64,000 nt of DNA, from assembly GCA_036362985.1 (NCBI GenBank), contig JAYGXS010000003.1, forward strand, positions 68,616,904 through 68,680,903, in the 5' to 3' direction. The DNA is from Ligula intestinalis (taxonomy: Eukaryota; Platyhelminthes; Cestoda; Diphyllobothriidea; Diphyllobothriidae). Every line of letters begins with the position of its first letter. Positions within the stretch are counted from its first letter, which is position 1. The translations under genes and the position numbers were made by a program. Shown here in pieces: positions 31,871-42,841 of this stretch. The notes below the pieces were generated by a model. That model had not been told where the DNA came from and did not search any database. It saw only the letters and a list, made by a program, of their open reading frames with translations.

Positions 31871-34566
31871 TACCGGTTAGAATTGGGAGTAATTAATCAC
31901 ATAAGTGTGGCTTCGGAACGGAACCAGGCCGAGCTTCTTCTTCCATATACTAAATATACTTTTATACATACCGTATCATAATGACTGAAAACGAAGGTGG
32001 GTGCACATATTTTTTATGTATTCCTTACTCTCCAACACTGTGTACACATGCTGGCCCCTTAAGCCACTGGACTTCACTCACCAACTTGTCAAAGAATACA
32101 ATATGGACTTCATACACACACATAAGCACAATTGGTTCAGTGACCATGTAGACGACATATGTGCAGGTAAATATAAAACACCAACATTGTCTTCGGAGTA
32201 AGCAAAGGCCAGCAAACACAACAAGCAAAAGCGGGTTGGTACAAAAATATATTTGTTGAAGGTAGAAGGAAAGTAGCAGACTACACAAATCACAAAGTAG
32301 CAGGGAGCCGACTGATTGAGAAAACAAACATGAGAAGACTCTGTAGAACGCCACAGACAACTGCATGCCATTCACCGAAGGGCAGTCCCATTGAATGGAA
32401 AACGCCAGCTATGACCAGACCTACAGCAAAAGAAAGGGACTGCGTCATCTACGCATACGAAAATAGAGGCCACAAAACGGGTGTCCCTCTAAACGTATTT
32501 CCCTCAATTTAGTAAGCCAACCAGGGTGCGTTGAATTAGCAGGGGACATGGCACATGTGTAGCCGCATGGAGGCCAAGATGTATATTAGCAGATTAACTA
32601 TTCTGGGTTGCGATTGACATGCTTCCATAATTTGATTTGGATAGTACTCTAGAGCGTCTAAAATATTAAATATGAATATTTAACAGATTATTGGGGAATT
32701 TGCGTAGAAACAATGTCCGGACTAATATAGACTTGTCAAAAGAGTGGGCAAATTTCTGTTCAGCTTTCCAGAGCACGTAAATTAAACAGTATCTGGTATA
32801 GTAGGAATTCAACTGCGCCCATACGGGAAAGTGTAAAAGAAAGGATTGCGATACTTTTCAATATTCAGTTCCTATTGAACACAGGACTAAGGCGAATAAA
32901 ACAGCGAACCTCGGAGACAATTTTCGTAAGATTTAACGATGATTTTTTGCAAACTGACTTACGCCCGAAAATCGGGGAGGGCGGCACATATGAGTGACTG
33001 CTGAGCATCAGGGGGATCACGTGGACTTGAATAATTATGCAATTTACTAGTCTTTTATAGTCATTTCTAGACGTTGCCAAAAGCATTTACTGGCAAAAAT
33101 TCCCTTCAGAAGTGAGATCTGCCTATATGGATAAAGCGGACACGCACAGCCTTTTAAAACTTGCAACCTGGATTCACTGTTGCATCAGATTGCGAACTCC
33201 AATATTAATCGAGGTAAGGTCGGATGTAAAATCCTAAAATCCAAATTTTTGGAAAGTTATGTCACAATGTGTTTTTATACGATACATAAAAACTATTAAT
33301 CTACTGGCATTAATAATATTTAGATAAATTTACAAAGCTTTTCATTGTGACATTATCTTGCAAAAAGATAACATGCACAGATATTCGTCAGCTGAATATC
33401 TAATTAATTTTTTTAAAGCGGTAACCTATTATAGAAAGTTTTTTAAATATTAATTTTAGGAATAACTATCAGGCTTCTGTTGCGGATATGCTTTTTGCTT
33501 GACAATATGTTTGATGTTTGAAAGGAATTTTTAAATATGGGCCACATGGCCATTTTCATAAGAACTGATATCCAAAAACTTATTTTTTCGGTAAATGCTT
33601 TTAATAGATATCTTAGTTTAAGGGATTTTATATGTAAATCGAACAGAATATACGTTTGTCAAATAAAGCTTATGAACATAAAATCGTCGAAAATTTTCCG
33701 GAATGTAAAGGACAATCTATAAGCCGCTGTAATTAAATAACGCCAAAATGTTAACAATATTTTGACTATGGAAACATTATTTCGATGTACAAAGAGTCGT
33801 AATATGATCGATTTAACTTACAATACGGCTTAAATTTACTGTTCTAATTGATAGTCATTTTACGTCTGAAAAACTTGAGTATAAATACGAAAAATGCTTT
33901 TCCTTAAGAAGCAATCATTATTTTTACCATTTCTTTTAAGTGACAAATTTATTTAAGATTGTTCATAATTATTTCTAAGTTTTCGTACATGCATTAAAGT
34001 CCGTTTTTGAGTGATTATAAATCTTTCGCAAACACCTGCATATTGTAGTTCTTCACCGTTCTGTATGATATACACAGAAAAATGCGACGCGTGACCGCAC
34101 CACGCCATTCATTTAAAACCGTATATACTGTATTTGTGATTTGTTTCAAGAGTCTATCGGAGTCGGTCAATGAAGTAGTAGTAGTAATCACCCCGAATAT
34201 CTAAGCAGCTCTTAAGGAGCAGTATCCATATTTTGCAGACTCAATGTTAGCTAACCACTGCGCTAGGGGCTTGCCTTCCATCTGCTGAAATTACGAAGTG
34301 GCACAAGATTGATGTTAACCGGGCTATCTCTAATGCTGAACGGAAATTATGGCTAGGCTGAAACCACAGCCTACAAACCAAGCTATGATATACGCTGCTA
34401 ATATCCACATTGCAAGGCAATTTGGAGGTCAGTATTGCGGATGCCTGGTAACAGCGAATACTGGAAAAGCTAAAATAACTCACCAAACGAGGTCTAATCG
34501 AATTGCGCACGTTTCCCCAACTTGTATTAAGAGACACTGAAATGCTATCACTAAAGCAGTACCTAC
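31871..34566. other. No supported feature
   Basis: AT-rich between 33200 and 34200. Open frames at 32001-32375 on both strands lack recognisable content. No repeats assigned. Confidence 0.35.
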
Positions 34567-34654
34567 CAAAGCCAATGTAAAGGAAAACAGTGATGCCAGT
34601 TATGATCAGGCCAACAAAGGGACGAGAGGGTAGAGACACAAATAAACTCGCGAT
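34567..34654 (-). CDS. TMEM170: Probable second exon of the TMEM170-like gene
   Basis: Between acceptor ACCAG (34655) and donor GTAGGT (from 34566) one frame reads IASLFVSLPSRPFVG then LIITGITVFLYIGF. This matches the position and character of the last membrane helix of TMEM170 proteins. Its phase (0 in) does not fit the strong donor of the first exon (phase 1), though it fits a weaker donor there (ACC/GTAATA at 34920). Either the weak donor, a tiny missing exon or a sequence error must be involved. Confidence 0.5.
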
Positions 34655-34904
34655 CTGGTTTCTATGTCTTTACCCCTAAACCTGCGAACAGGAAGGCCAT
34701 TAAACGTTTAACCTTACTAAATTGTGTTTTTTGAGCTCTGATTCCCACGAGGCCCGAAACCCAAGCACTGAAGTAAATTCTGACTAAGGGTTACAGCGTT
34801 CCTTAAGGGTACCAGAGTCGCAAAACTATGTAGCGTTGGATGTACCGCACGATACCGAAACAGTCACTAAAACACAGTTTACGAAAATGAAAGGAAATAC
34901 TTAC

Positions 34905-35154
34905 ATGTGATTAGTATTACGGTAAAGGTGCTAATCAAACCAAGTATAACTATAAGCAACGGAAAGTAAAGCCTGGCACGTTTGTGCACACGAAGGTTGA
35001 CAAATGCAATTACAGTTGCAATGCCGTAGATAACTGCATTGCAGCTTGCAGCCCATAAGAATATATTCCACCAAATATCTAGAAAGATGTTATAAAATGG
35101 AGACAATGTACACTCAAATGTCGTCGGACCGCCGAAACCTTCTGAAGAGCTCAT
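34905..35154 (-). CDS. TMEM170: TMEM170-family membrane protein, first exon
   Basis: Starts at a genuine ATG (35154) and encodes 83 residues before a consensus donor GTAAGT at 34904. It reads FYNIFLDIWWNIFLWAASC, VIYGIATVIAFVNLRVHKRA and RLYFPLLIVILGLISTFTV. The W-x-x-x-L-W motif in the first helix and the second and third hydrophobic helices around a short basic loop match TMEM170A/B. Those are small proteins of about 130-145 residues in the endoplasmic reticulum and nuclear envelope, where TMEM170A has been linked to membrane shaping. The frame is clean. No repeat lies inside it. Confidence 0.78.
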
Positions 35155-35559
35155 TTCAAGGCATCCAAGCGTTTGCCTTCAACTTGGCGCATTTAAACAC
35201 ACATTCAATACGTGTCCAAGATACATGATTAATGTGACGCCAACGTGTGAATTCAGCAATTAAACATACCTAACAGCTAAGTTCACAGCAGTTCTTACGG
35301 TTATTAGCTAAAGATAAGGACTTTACTGTCTGTACGAAATCTAGAAAAGGAATATATGAAATAGAAGTAATCCAAAAAAAACACCACAAACTCTCAAACC
35401 GCGCGACAAATCCTAAGCGATATGAGTTGTTACTTCACTGTCTTAATGAATGTAGCCCGATATGTCCATCTGGACATGAAAATTGTCAAATATATTCCAT
35501 AAAATCTGTCATCCGTCGTTTCACTTACTCAATGAGATTTAAATTCGTTGCCGTTCGTC
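35155..35559. other. Upstream of TMEM170
   Basis: No CpG-rich or other clear promoter signal and no repeat recognised. The promoter is expected here by position only. Confidence 0.3.
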
Positions 35560-36450
35560 ATACCAGCTTTTAAACGTCAGCCGGAATACACTTTGGTCTC
35601 AGAAGTCGTCTCCTTTTGTTCTTGCTCTTCCGGGGACGATGTAAGGAATATTTTATCTGGACCTCGAATTTTTTCGCATAAAATTTATTTATTTTGAGAT
35701 AAGGGTTATTTTGGGACCAGGAAGCTTGGCAGGACCACATCACACGAGAGGGCATTCGGACGAAGGAAATTCCACCTGCCACGTTGAACTTCATTTTCGG
35801 GAGCAGAGTAGCTCGGAGTTAGATTTTTGAATGCAAACTTTTTTGTTTTCCTCCGAAGATGAATAAACGGACTCAAATCATCTGCATAAATGAACGTGAG
35901 CAGATTTCTGATGTCATTGCTTTATAGAAGGAAGAGTAGCAGACGAAAAACATTTACCTGAAGTCAGATACTCATGCTCAAGTGAGTTTTTGAGGGACCA
36001 TTAAATACCATGACTTTCTGACAAAGGTTGGATAAGAAAAGTCCGATTATTGCAAATAAATTGGGCTGAATGCCAAGCGCTTTCAATTTAACCAAAATTC
36101 ATTTGTGTGGCAACTTGTTGAAGCATTTAATTAGATCAAAGTATGTAAATATGACTGACGTCTGTTCATTAAGAACATAAGTTATAAGATTGCCTAGCGC
36201 TAAACGACAAGTTTCGCATGATACGCGAGGTAAAAGCCCATGCTCTATAGAGTTCAGTAGATAATGAGCCAGACAAAAATGGGAAAATCCACTGAAAATT
36301 ACCCTTCCCGTGATTTTTTGTTGTGAATATGGTTTTATGCACGCCTCCATAGTTATTAACGGCATATCTAGATGCCGAATAGCAACTAAGAAGGAGTATG
36401 GGCAAGTAGGATAAGTGAGGGCAAGCATTTTTTAAGCTAAAAAATACTTC
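35560..36450 (-). mobile_element. CR1-group family A, copy A-5 (decayed)
   Basis: On the minus strand, RT pieces of family A: EHGLLPRVSCETCRLALGNL, IFTYFDLIKCFNKLPHK, KALGIQPNLF, FIYADDL (active-site box) and PSSECPLV with CGPAKLPGP. They match A-1 and A-2 in order but with many stops and shifts. Neither end is clear. Confidence 0.7.
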
Positions 36451-36619
36451 CTTCTTTTCAGTAGGCATACTATTTTTTGTCCGACAGGGCTCGACTTAGG
36501 TGCAGGAGTTGGTTTGCGCGCCAATTTTAGTCCCTCAGCTCGCACGTTTCGCCTCTTTCCCCTACTCATTGTCTCGGTTGCCCTGCCCAGGTTCCGCGAA
36601 CAATCGCGCCACATTTACG

Positions 36620-36884
36620 CCAAATGCCTACCATTTAACACGCGCTTGCCTAGGGTCAGCTAACGCCTACCCCACACAGGCACGCTCGCCGTTGGTCCAG
36701 TGGGTGATGATGTAAAAAGATGCACCTCAGTGACCTCGCCAAGGGTCAGTGAACACCCCCAACTTACGCGTGCTCGTCGTTGATCCAGTGGGGGGTTAGT
36801 GATAATGTAAAAAATGCACGTCCGTGACTTCGCCAAGGGTCAGCGAACACCTGCGAACTTACACGCGCTCGCCTGTGATCCTAT
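36620..36884 (+). repeat. Tandem repeat of about 87 bp
   Basis: The block from GGTCCAGTGGGTGATGATG to CTCGTCGTTGAT (36694-36780) is repeated from 36781 (GATCCAGTGG, AATGTAAAAAATGCACG, GCCAAGGGTCAGCGAACACC). A partial third unit lies upstream (CTAGGGTCAGCTAACGCC). It is followed directly by a family-A type 3' end, so it may be the 3' UTR of an element. Confidence 0.7.
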
Positions 36885-36955
36885 GAAGAAAAGCACTTCG
36901 CTTGTAATGAAAGGGCCCCTTGGGCCTTAGATATACAATTTATTATTAGTATTAA
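36885..36955 (+). repeat. Family-A type 3' terminus (hairpin plus AT tail)
   Basis: AAAGGGCCCCTTGGGCCTTA folds into a seven-pair stem with a CTT loop, followed by GATATACAATTTATTATTAG. It is almost identical to the A-3 terminus at 52393-52436. Confidence 0.75.
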
Positions 36956-37261
36956 GTGATAAATTAGACAAATGAATCTCAGGTAACTCGCTTATCCCAG
37001 TGCGGATTGCCACAGCCCGCTTTGACAGCAGCATTGCAGTTTTGTGTGGTTGCCGCTTTTGTCCCACCACTGCAAGCGGGTGAAGGAGTTAGTACTGAGT
37101 TCTATAAACGCCTTCCAGATACAGTGGCCAGGATGACCCCTACAGACTAGCTCTTCTTCGCTGGATACTGGAATGCCAGGAGTCACTCGTGCGATGAGAC
37201 TGAGACACATCATCGGGAAATAAGGACTGGGCCAACATTGCGAAAACATAGAATGATTTGG
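36956..37261. other. No supported feature
   Basis: Spacer between two retrotransposon 3' ends on opposite strands. An 85-residue minus frame is not recognised. Confidence 0.35.
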
Positions 37262-37452
37262 AATTTCGAAATTTATATTTTTAGCGCCGGTACGGCACTA
37301 TCTGTACAAAGTTAATTTCGAAAAAATAAAATTCAAAAAAGAATTTGACAATGTGTGCAAGTAGACGTAGAAATTTGAAATAATCTCAGCAGAAATTGTT
37401 CTTTCGGGGCAACATTTAGCAGGTAATTTTAAACTAACAACGAAAACTTCTG

Positions 37453-37537
37453 GCAGTTTAAAAAACTCTTACAGTGAAAATGGAGACAGTGTTCAACGGG
37501 CCTCCATGTTTAAAAATTGTGTAAGAGAATAAACTGC
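37453..37537 (-). promoter_or_regulatory. Structured RNA in A-1 3' UTR
   Basis: Three nested perfect stems: GCAGTTT (37453-37459) with AAACTGC (37531-37537), CTCTTACA (37466-37473) with TGTAAGAG (37520-37527), and ATGGAG (37480-37485) with CTCCAT (37502-37507). The RNA-sense loop is GCCCGTTGAACACTGT. The same architecture, with different stem bases, occurs in A-2, A-3 and A-4. Confidence 0.75.
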
Positions 37538-37721
37538 TTAGGGAGATAGTAGTAGGAACATAGTAGTAGAGCAGAAATAGGTGTGGGTGGTCTGATGAAG
37601 GTGGGTAGTCAACGAAACTGCAGTATTTTAGACTGAGTACTTCCACATGGCTTCGCTTGATTCAGTGGTTGTTAATGGGAACATCGAGGTTCTCGGGGGA
37701 CACGAGGCAGAGACAATAGTT

Positions 37722-39660
37722 TCAAACGGATCTCCTAAATTCCCGATTGTCCTTTCTCGGAGTCATGGAGAAAGCTGCTCGAAAATATAAGGAGAACAGT
37801 AGGTTAATAGAATCTGTGTTAAGACAAATGTGCCATCTCCGTTTGAAAGCAGACAGTCTAGTTAATAACCTTATTTCGATTGGCAAGTAATTCCAAAGAA
37901 ATCTATACCTGGAAGCAAAAAACAAAGAGCGTTTACATGAGGAAGATGCAGGAGGGGGATTAACAAGTGCCGAGTTTCTTAGGTTGTAGGGACGGCTGAT
38001 GGGGCTAATGACAGTAGTCCTGGGTAAATTTGTGCTATTATTAAGCCGAAAAAGGAGACGAAAGCCTGCTTCCCATCTCCTGACCCAAAGGAACCTTAGT
38101 TTCGTTAATTGACATCGATTTGAGTAACAAGTATTAGAGGCTGTCGGATACAGCAGTTTTCGTGTGAACAATTTTTGAATTTGTTCAATTTTTGAACGGC
38201 TACCTTCATTCATGAGACCGAAAAAGGGGCAGCAGTATTCTAAGATGGGAAGCAAGAACATACGATTAAGTCTTTATTTCATTTAAGGAAGATATAAATT
38301 AAAAGAAATAAAGCCGCAAATCTGTGCGGCTTTGGCTGTAATTCTATCGGCGTGAGGAGAAAGGTCTAATTTATTGGTGTAGCTTAATCCTAGGTCCTTG
38401 ATACTGGAACATTCAGTCATTGGGTAACCTTGAAAAATAACAGGTTGTGGCAGCCTTTCAGGCCCAAAGCACATGTATCGGCACTTAGAAGGTAAGAACT
38501 CCGTCTGCCATGTTGAGCTCCAGGCCGAAAGAGCGTGCAGATCAGAATGAATTTGTTCTAGGCATCTCGCGGCCGTAGAGTTAGAGAAGGAGTAAACACA
38601 CTTGAGATCATCTGCATAAATATAAGATTGGGAGTGCTCAACACTCAATGAGATATCATTTATGTAAAGCAAGAAGAGCAGAGGACCTAGCACGGTACCT
38701 TGAAGGACACCACACGAAATTGCGGTAGGAGTAGAGTATGAGGATCCCACTAAGATCTTTTGTTGTCATTTGAAAGATAAGATCTGTTGAAGTCAGTAAG
38801 AGGACTACGAAATCCTAAAGCCTCTAGTTTTGCTAAGAGCCTCCTGTGAGGAACTTTATCAAATGCTTTACTAAGGTCAAAATAGATAACTACCACAGAT
38901 AGATGATCATTACGAAGCGAAGTAAGTAGATTTAGAAAAGACATGTGTCTTGTTTCACAATATCGGTCTGTTAAAAAGCCATGCTGTGAGGAGTTGAGAA
39001 TGTTATTGTTTATGCAAAACTCTGTCATTTTTTGGCAATTAGTTTTTCAAAGAGTTTAGCCAGAGAGGGCGTTTGATGAACACAGCGATAATTGTGAATA
39101 TCTGATCGGGAACCAGATTTAAATACGGGAATTATAATAGAAGTTTTCCAGTAGTCCGGGAAAAAGCCATTCTCAAGAAACACTGAAAATAATTTACTAA
39201 GTAAGGGTGGGAAGCTCTTAATTGTTTGATGATTGAGTTTGGAATTTTGTCAGTTCCAACCGAATGTGAATTTTTAAGACGACTTATTTCTTTTTGAATA
39301 CAAGCGGGTAAGAAATTAAGGGTGCTGAGATTTGAATCACACAGCAGGGGGATTACAGGAGTGGGGCTAGTTTCGATAGTTAAGAACTTGGTAAAAAAAT
39401 GAATAAGCAATGCTGCTTTCTCCAAATCCTCTGTAACAAAATGCTTGTTGCCATTGAGTAAGGGTGGAATGACTTTCTTTAGCTGAGCCGACGACCGAAG
39501 ACGGAAGACTTGAGCAATTTATCTAGAAGAATTCGCATCACTTAATGCTGTAGTCTCCCTACGCCTATCTTGTGCAAGCCTTATTTTAAGCGCTAATTCA
39601 AATATTTGCACTATTCTTAAGTGAACTGATAAAGAGCTATTAGACGTATCCTTAATTTGT
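37722..39660 (-). pseudogene. A-1 reverse transcriptase, broken
   Basis: Pieces in order: FELALKIRLAQDRRRETTAL (39560), KEISRLKNSHSVGTDKIPNS (39300), SSQHGFLTDRYCETRHMSFL (38980), VIYFDLSKAFDKVPHRRLL, CGVLQGTVLGPLLFLLYIND, the active-site box YIYADDLKCVYSF, IKDLGLSYTNKLDLSPHADR, then LPILEYCCPFFGLMNEGSRS and LRFLWVRRWEAGF. Four main frames are split by shifts. The box YADD instead of FADD is shared with other family A and B copies. Confidence 0.85.
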
Positions 39661-39670
39661 TTTTGTAAAA

Positions 39671-39965
39671 CATTTGCCGACTATGGTCTTCTCGTCATTG
39701 TACACACTCGTTTCCAACACACCCCCATCGGCAGTTACAAATGTTGTTCAAATGATGGCCGCACGTCAAACCCCATAGTCTATATCTTAGTACGCTCAAG
39801 GTGAGCCACCTTCGTGTCCCACAGTCGATCGTTTGGAGGTGAAAAAGTTGGATCAGATCATGTACTTGTCCGTGCCCGCTTTAAGCTCCGATTTTCGAGT
39901 CGCAGTAAGAAACTGCGCCCCAAATGACGAGGCCTTCCGGGCCTAAAGTATAATATTTATTTAAA
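39671..39965 (+). mobile_element. RTE endonuclease fragment joined to a CR1-type 3' terminus
   Basis: Plus-strand DNA reads GSDHVLVRARFKLRFSS and RSKKLRPK at about 39846-39925, the end of an RTE endonuclease (compare ASDHVLVRTRLKV in RTE-1). It runs within a few bases into GACGAGGCCTTCCGGGCCTA and AGTATAATATTTATT, the family-A style terminal hairpin and tail. The left edge abuts the A-1 5' end. Confidence 0.6.
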
Positions 39966-39977
39966 CGTGTCAACGTT

Positions 39978-40442
39978 ATGGCACTGTCAAATCCAGAAAC
40001 CCGTGTAGCATCCAACGAAAGTCTCTTTGCATGGATCAGAGATCAATCCGCTGTTCGCATCGAACCTGCACATAACATCAATAATCAAACTTCGCCCAAT
40101 ACTCAATTATCACACTTGACAGACACTCTACACTGTGCGATTAATTCGGGCTTGAAAAACGGGTTGTACCGAGGAAGGACTAGATCTACACACCCACCCT
40201 GCATCTCTTGGCACAAGCTAGAATCGCTCAGTTCTCAAACACGGATAACTACCCCTCAATCAGACGTCAAACTACGCGATCAACAAGATGCGACCGTCAA
40301 AGCCATTGGAGCTAGTCAGTTAGCTCCACGGTATCAGTTTGAAACTCGGGTGATTACCACCAGCTCTGCTAACTTTTGCGCAAAGCAGCTGGCAAATATA
40401 AACCTCCTTGCACTGCCGTTCGGTATAAGTCGCATAAAGTGA
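39978..40442 (+). other. Unrecognised 154-residue open frame
   Basis: It starts with ATG and reads MALSNPETRVASNESLFAWI, rich in Ser, Thr, Gln and Asn, with no membrane segment or known motif. It lies between two retrotransposon 3' ends on opposite strands, so it may be part of an unrecognised element or simply chance. No function is proposed. Confidence 0.2.
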
Positions 40443-40710
40443 TGACTGATATCCCTGCAAAAATCGATCGATGACTAGAGCGCTTTAGTGAGCTACTAAA
40501 TAAAATCAATAAATTTTATATTTTAGGCCCGGGGGGCCTCGTTATTGCAAACTTAGTGCTGTGGACAATAAATACAAAGTTAATAAATGCTGCTCTCCAT
40601 GAAACAACCACATAGACAACGGGAGCGTTTAGAAGTGTTGGTAGATTAATGCATTTTCACCAACATATCGTCGTTTTAAAATAGTAGTCAACGCATGGTG
40701 AACTAAGGAG

Positions 40711-40806
40711 GAAGCAGTGAAAAAAGAACTCCTACCATTTAAGCTGGGGCGGAGTTCAGCGAACCCCCGCTTTAAAAAAACAATACGTACGAGAAAAAAC
40801 TGCTTC
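40711..40806 (-). promoter_or_regulatory. Structured RNA in A-2 3' UTR
   Basis: Stems: GAAGCAGT (40711-40718) with ACTGCTTC (40799-40806), perfect. CTCCTAC (40729-40735) pairs with GTACGAG (40787-40793), one mismatch. GCTGGGG (40743-40749) pairs with CCCCCGC (40764-40770), one bulge. RNA-sense loop core GCTGAACTC, as in A-3. Confidence 0.75.
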
Positions 40807-41301
40807 AAAAAATTAAGGGGGTTGGTTGAGAGGATTGATTGTAGTGCAAATGAGACAGGACTGTTGATGAGAACGAATGAGGGTGGGTAACGCTTCTTGT
40901 AAATGGAGAAATCATATAATAGCAGAGGCTGTCTTTCACCATTGTTACACCGCCCGACTGACTTCATGATCAACCATCAGGGAGATGAGACCGGAGGAGG
41001 CCATCGCGGACAACAGAGTCAGGAAGATGAGGGAGCGGCAGAGGTCACCTGATCATCAAGGAAACGCCGGAGATGTGACCTTGTAGACTGCGGAGTTTAG
41101 CGACCAGCTGGCGAAAATAGCAGAACCGCCACGGGCATGACTAAGGACCATGAAGCCTATCGTCAGGGTTGTAAAACGGAGAATGGAGAAAATGGCAATG
41201 ATGACTGGACAGAGAAGTGGACGAAACATCGTTGCAAATATCACTCTTTAGAGGAGGAAATAGACATATTTGGAAAGCAATGTAAGATAAATATAACCAC
41301 C

Positions 41302-42348
41302 TCAAATACCAGGAGGACCATTTTCAAAGTCCAAAAGTTGTGTGTTTGGGAAGGAGATGAATAACAAGGACTTTATATCTTCTGAAGTTAAGTGTTTACG
41401 TAATTTGACTTTAAAAACTGCTAAGTTAGACGACAGCCTAATTTGTAGGGGAATATTATTCCAGAGGAAGGCATATTTAGAAGCAAAGAAGTGAGAATGG
41501 TTCGAAGCGGAGCTTAAGGGGGGTGCAATAATCCTGGAGGAATTACGAGTGGCATAAGCTAAGTCTGCGGGAATGAGAGCGTTGATTCGCGGAAGTTTAG
41601 GGGTAGAGTTAACGGGATAGAGGAAACAGAGGCCCGCTTCGAGTCTTCTGACCCAAAGAAATGTCATGTTCGCTAACTGACATCTCTCCGTATAAGAAAT
41701 CGTGAATCGAGGAAGAGCGAATATTTTGCGAATAAATACCCTCTGTACATTTTCAATCTTACTGCGGTCCGAAGCATTCATTAGACCAAAGAGGGGACAG
41801 CACTATTCTAGGATGGGCAGAACATACAAGCGATAAAGTTTTAACTTTATTTCCAGCAGGAAGAAATTGTGTGATATAAAACCACATATCTGTGCAGCCT
41901 TCGCAGATATTCGATCCGCATGAGGTGACAATGCTAGACCTAGCTTAGACCTAAGTCTTTTATAGTGGATCGTTCTAAAAGTGGAGTATTTTGAAAGATT
42001 AGGGGACGAGGAAGCTTGGCGGGACCGAAACACATTCAACTACACTTTGATGGAGAGAATTCCATCTGCCAGGTAGCACTCCAACGTGAGAGCGTAAGTA
42101 GGTCCGCATTTATTTTATCAACGCATATACTTGCCGTCTCCTTAGAAAATGAGTATATGCATTTGAGGTCGTCTGCATAAATGAGATTGTGTGAATTGTT
42201 TAGAACAGTCGAAATTTCGTTTATGTATAGAATGAAGAGTAAAGGACCCAAGACAGTGCCTTGAAAAACGCCACTCGTGATCAGCTGGGAAGTGGAGTAA
42301 CTATTACCTACTAGGACCTTCTGGCTGCGGTTAGACAAGTAGGGACCG

Positions 42349-42350
<2 letters not shown>
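41302..42350 (-). pseudogene. A-2 reverse transcriptase, C-terminal half, broken
   Basis: 42350-42036 reads PYLSNRSQKVLVGNSYSTSQ, SGVFQGTVLGPLLFILYINE and active-site box LIYADDLKCIYSF. 42039-41803 and 41781-41302 continue with SPHADRISAKAAQICGFISH, SYTERCQLANMTFLWVRRLE and AFLWNNIPLQIRL. Two frameshifts separate them. The preceding RT part (QHGFLPGRSCETCYLAFLNH and VIYFDLSKAFDMVPHR) lies beyond B-1 at 46010-45860. Confidence 0.85.

Positions 42351-42398
<48 letters not shown>
42351..42398 (+). repeat. AAT/ATT microsatellite, 3' tail of B-1
   Basis: About 16 uninterrupted ATA/TAA-type triplets. Shorter ATT runs are found at the same place in B-3 (54800-54809). Confidence 0.92.
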
Positions 42399-42399
<1 letters not shown>

Positions 42400-42493
42400 T
42401 GTTTATTATGCCAGTTTACAGGCAATTGTAAAGAGTTGGTGATGCACCTCTTGGGCGCCTTCCAACACCTCGAAGACCGGAAAAAAACCTAAA

Positions 42494-42575
42494 ACAAACT
42501 CCCTATGCTGCAGCCAGTATTGGTTTTGTTTCAGGTTTTTTGTTTTGTCAATACTGGGCGAGATAGAAAGTTTGT
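42494..42575 (-). promoter_or_regulatory. Hairpin in B-1 3' UTR
   Basis: ACAAACT (42494-42500) pairs with AGTTTGT (42569-42575), and CCAGTATTG (42514-42522) with CAATACTGG (42549-42557), both perfect. The same region is present but decayed in B-3 (54624-54705) and deleted in B-2. Confidence 0.65.
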
Positions 42576-42841
42576 TTCAAGTGAAAAAAACCTGCCTTCA
42601 AAGTATGATACAAACGGAATAAATGTACAGTTGTAAGCTGAGTTGACTCATCAGCAGGAGAACTGTTTCATATTGTTTAAAAACATTAGTTCCAGACGGA
42701 GAGGGTTGGCACAAGAACACAGTGTTCTCAGTCTTCCTTCAATGGTTGTCGGCAAAAGTTGCGCGCTATCGGCTGAAAGGTAAGCGGACTGCAGGCTGCT
42801 GCTTCAGCCGCATTATCTTCAGCAGTGAAGCCTGGCGGGGT

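Larger units (their letters stand above)
37262..39670 (-). mobile_element. CR1-group family A, copy A-1
   Basis: Minus-strand element with the region before RT, RT, C-terminal domain and a 3' UTR of about 450 bp. It ends in hairpin AGTGCC/GGCGCT near 37290 and a tail AAAAATATAAATTT. The 5' end at about 39670 abuts an RTE fragment in the opposite direction. The endonuclease is missing, so it is 5' truncated. Confidence 0.85.

Noticed and set aside
42051..42425. Long poly-Ile run at the start of a minus-strand frame
   Set aside because: This is translation of the ATT repeat tail of B-1 fused by chance to the A-2 RT frame; it is not a real protein N-terminus.
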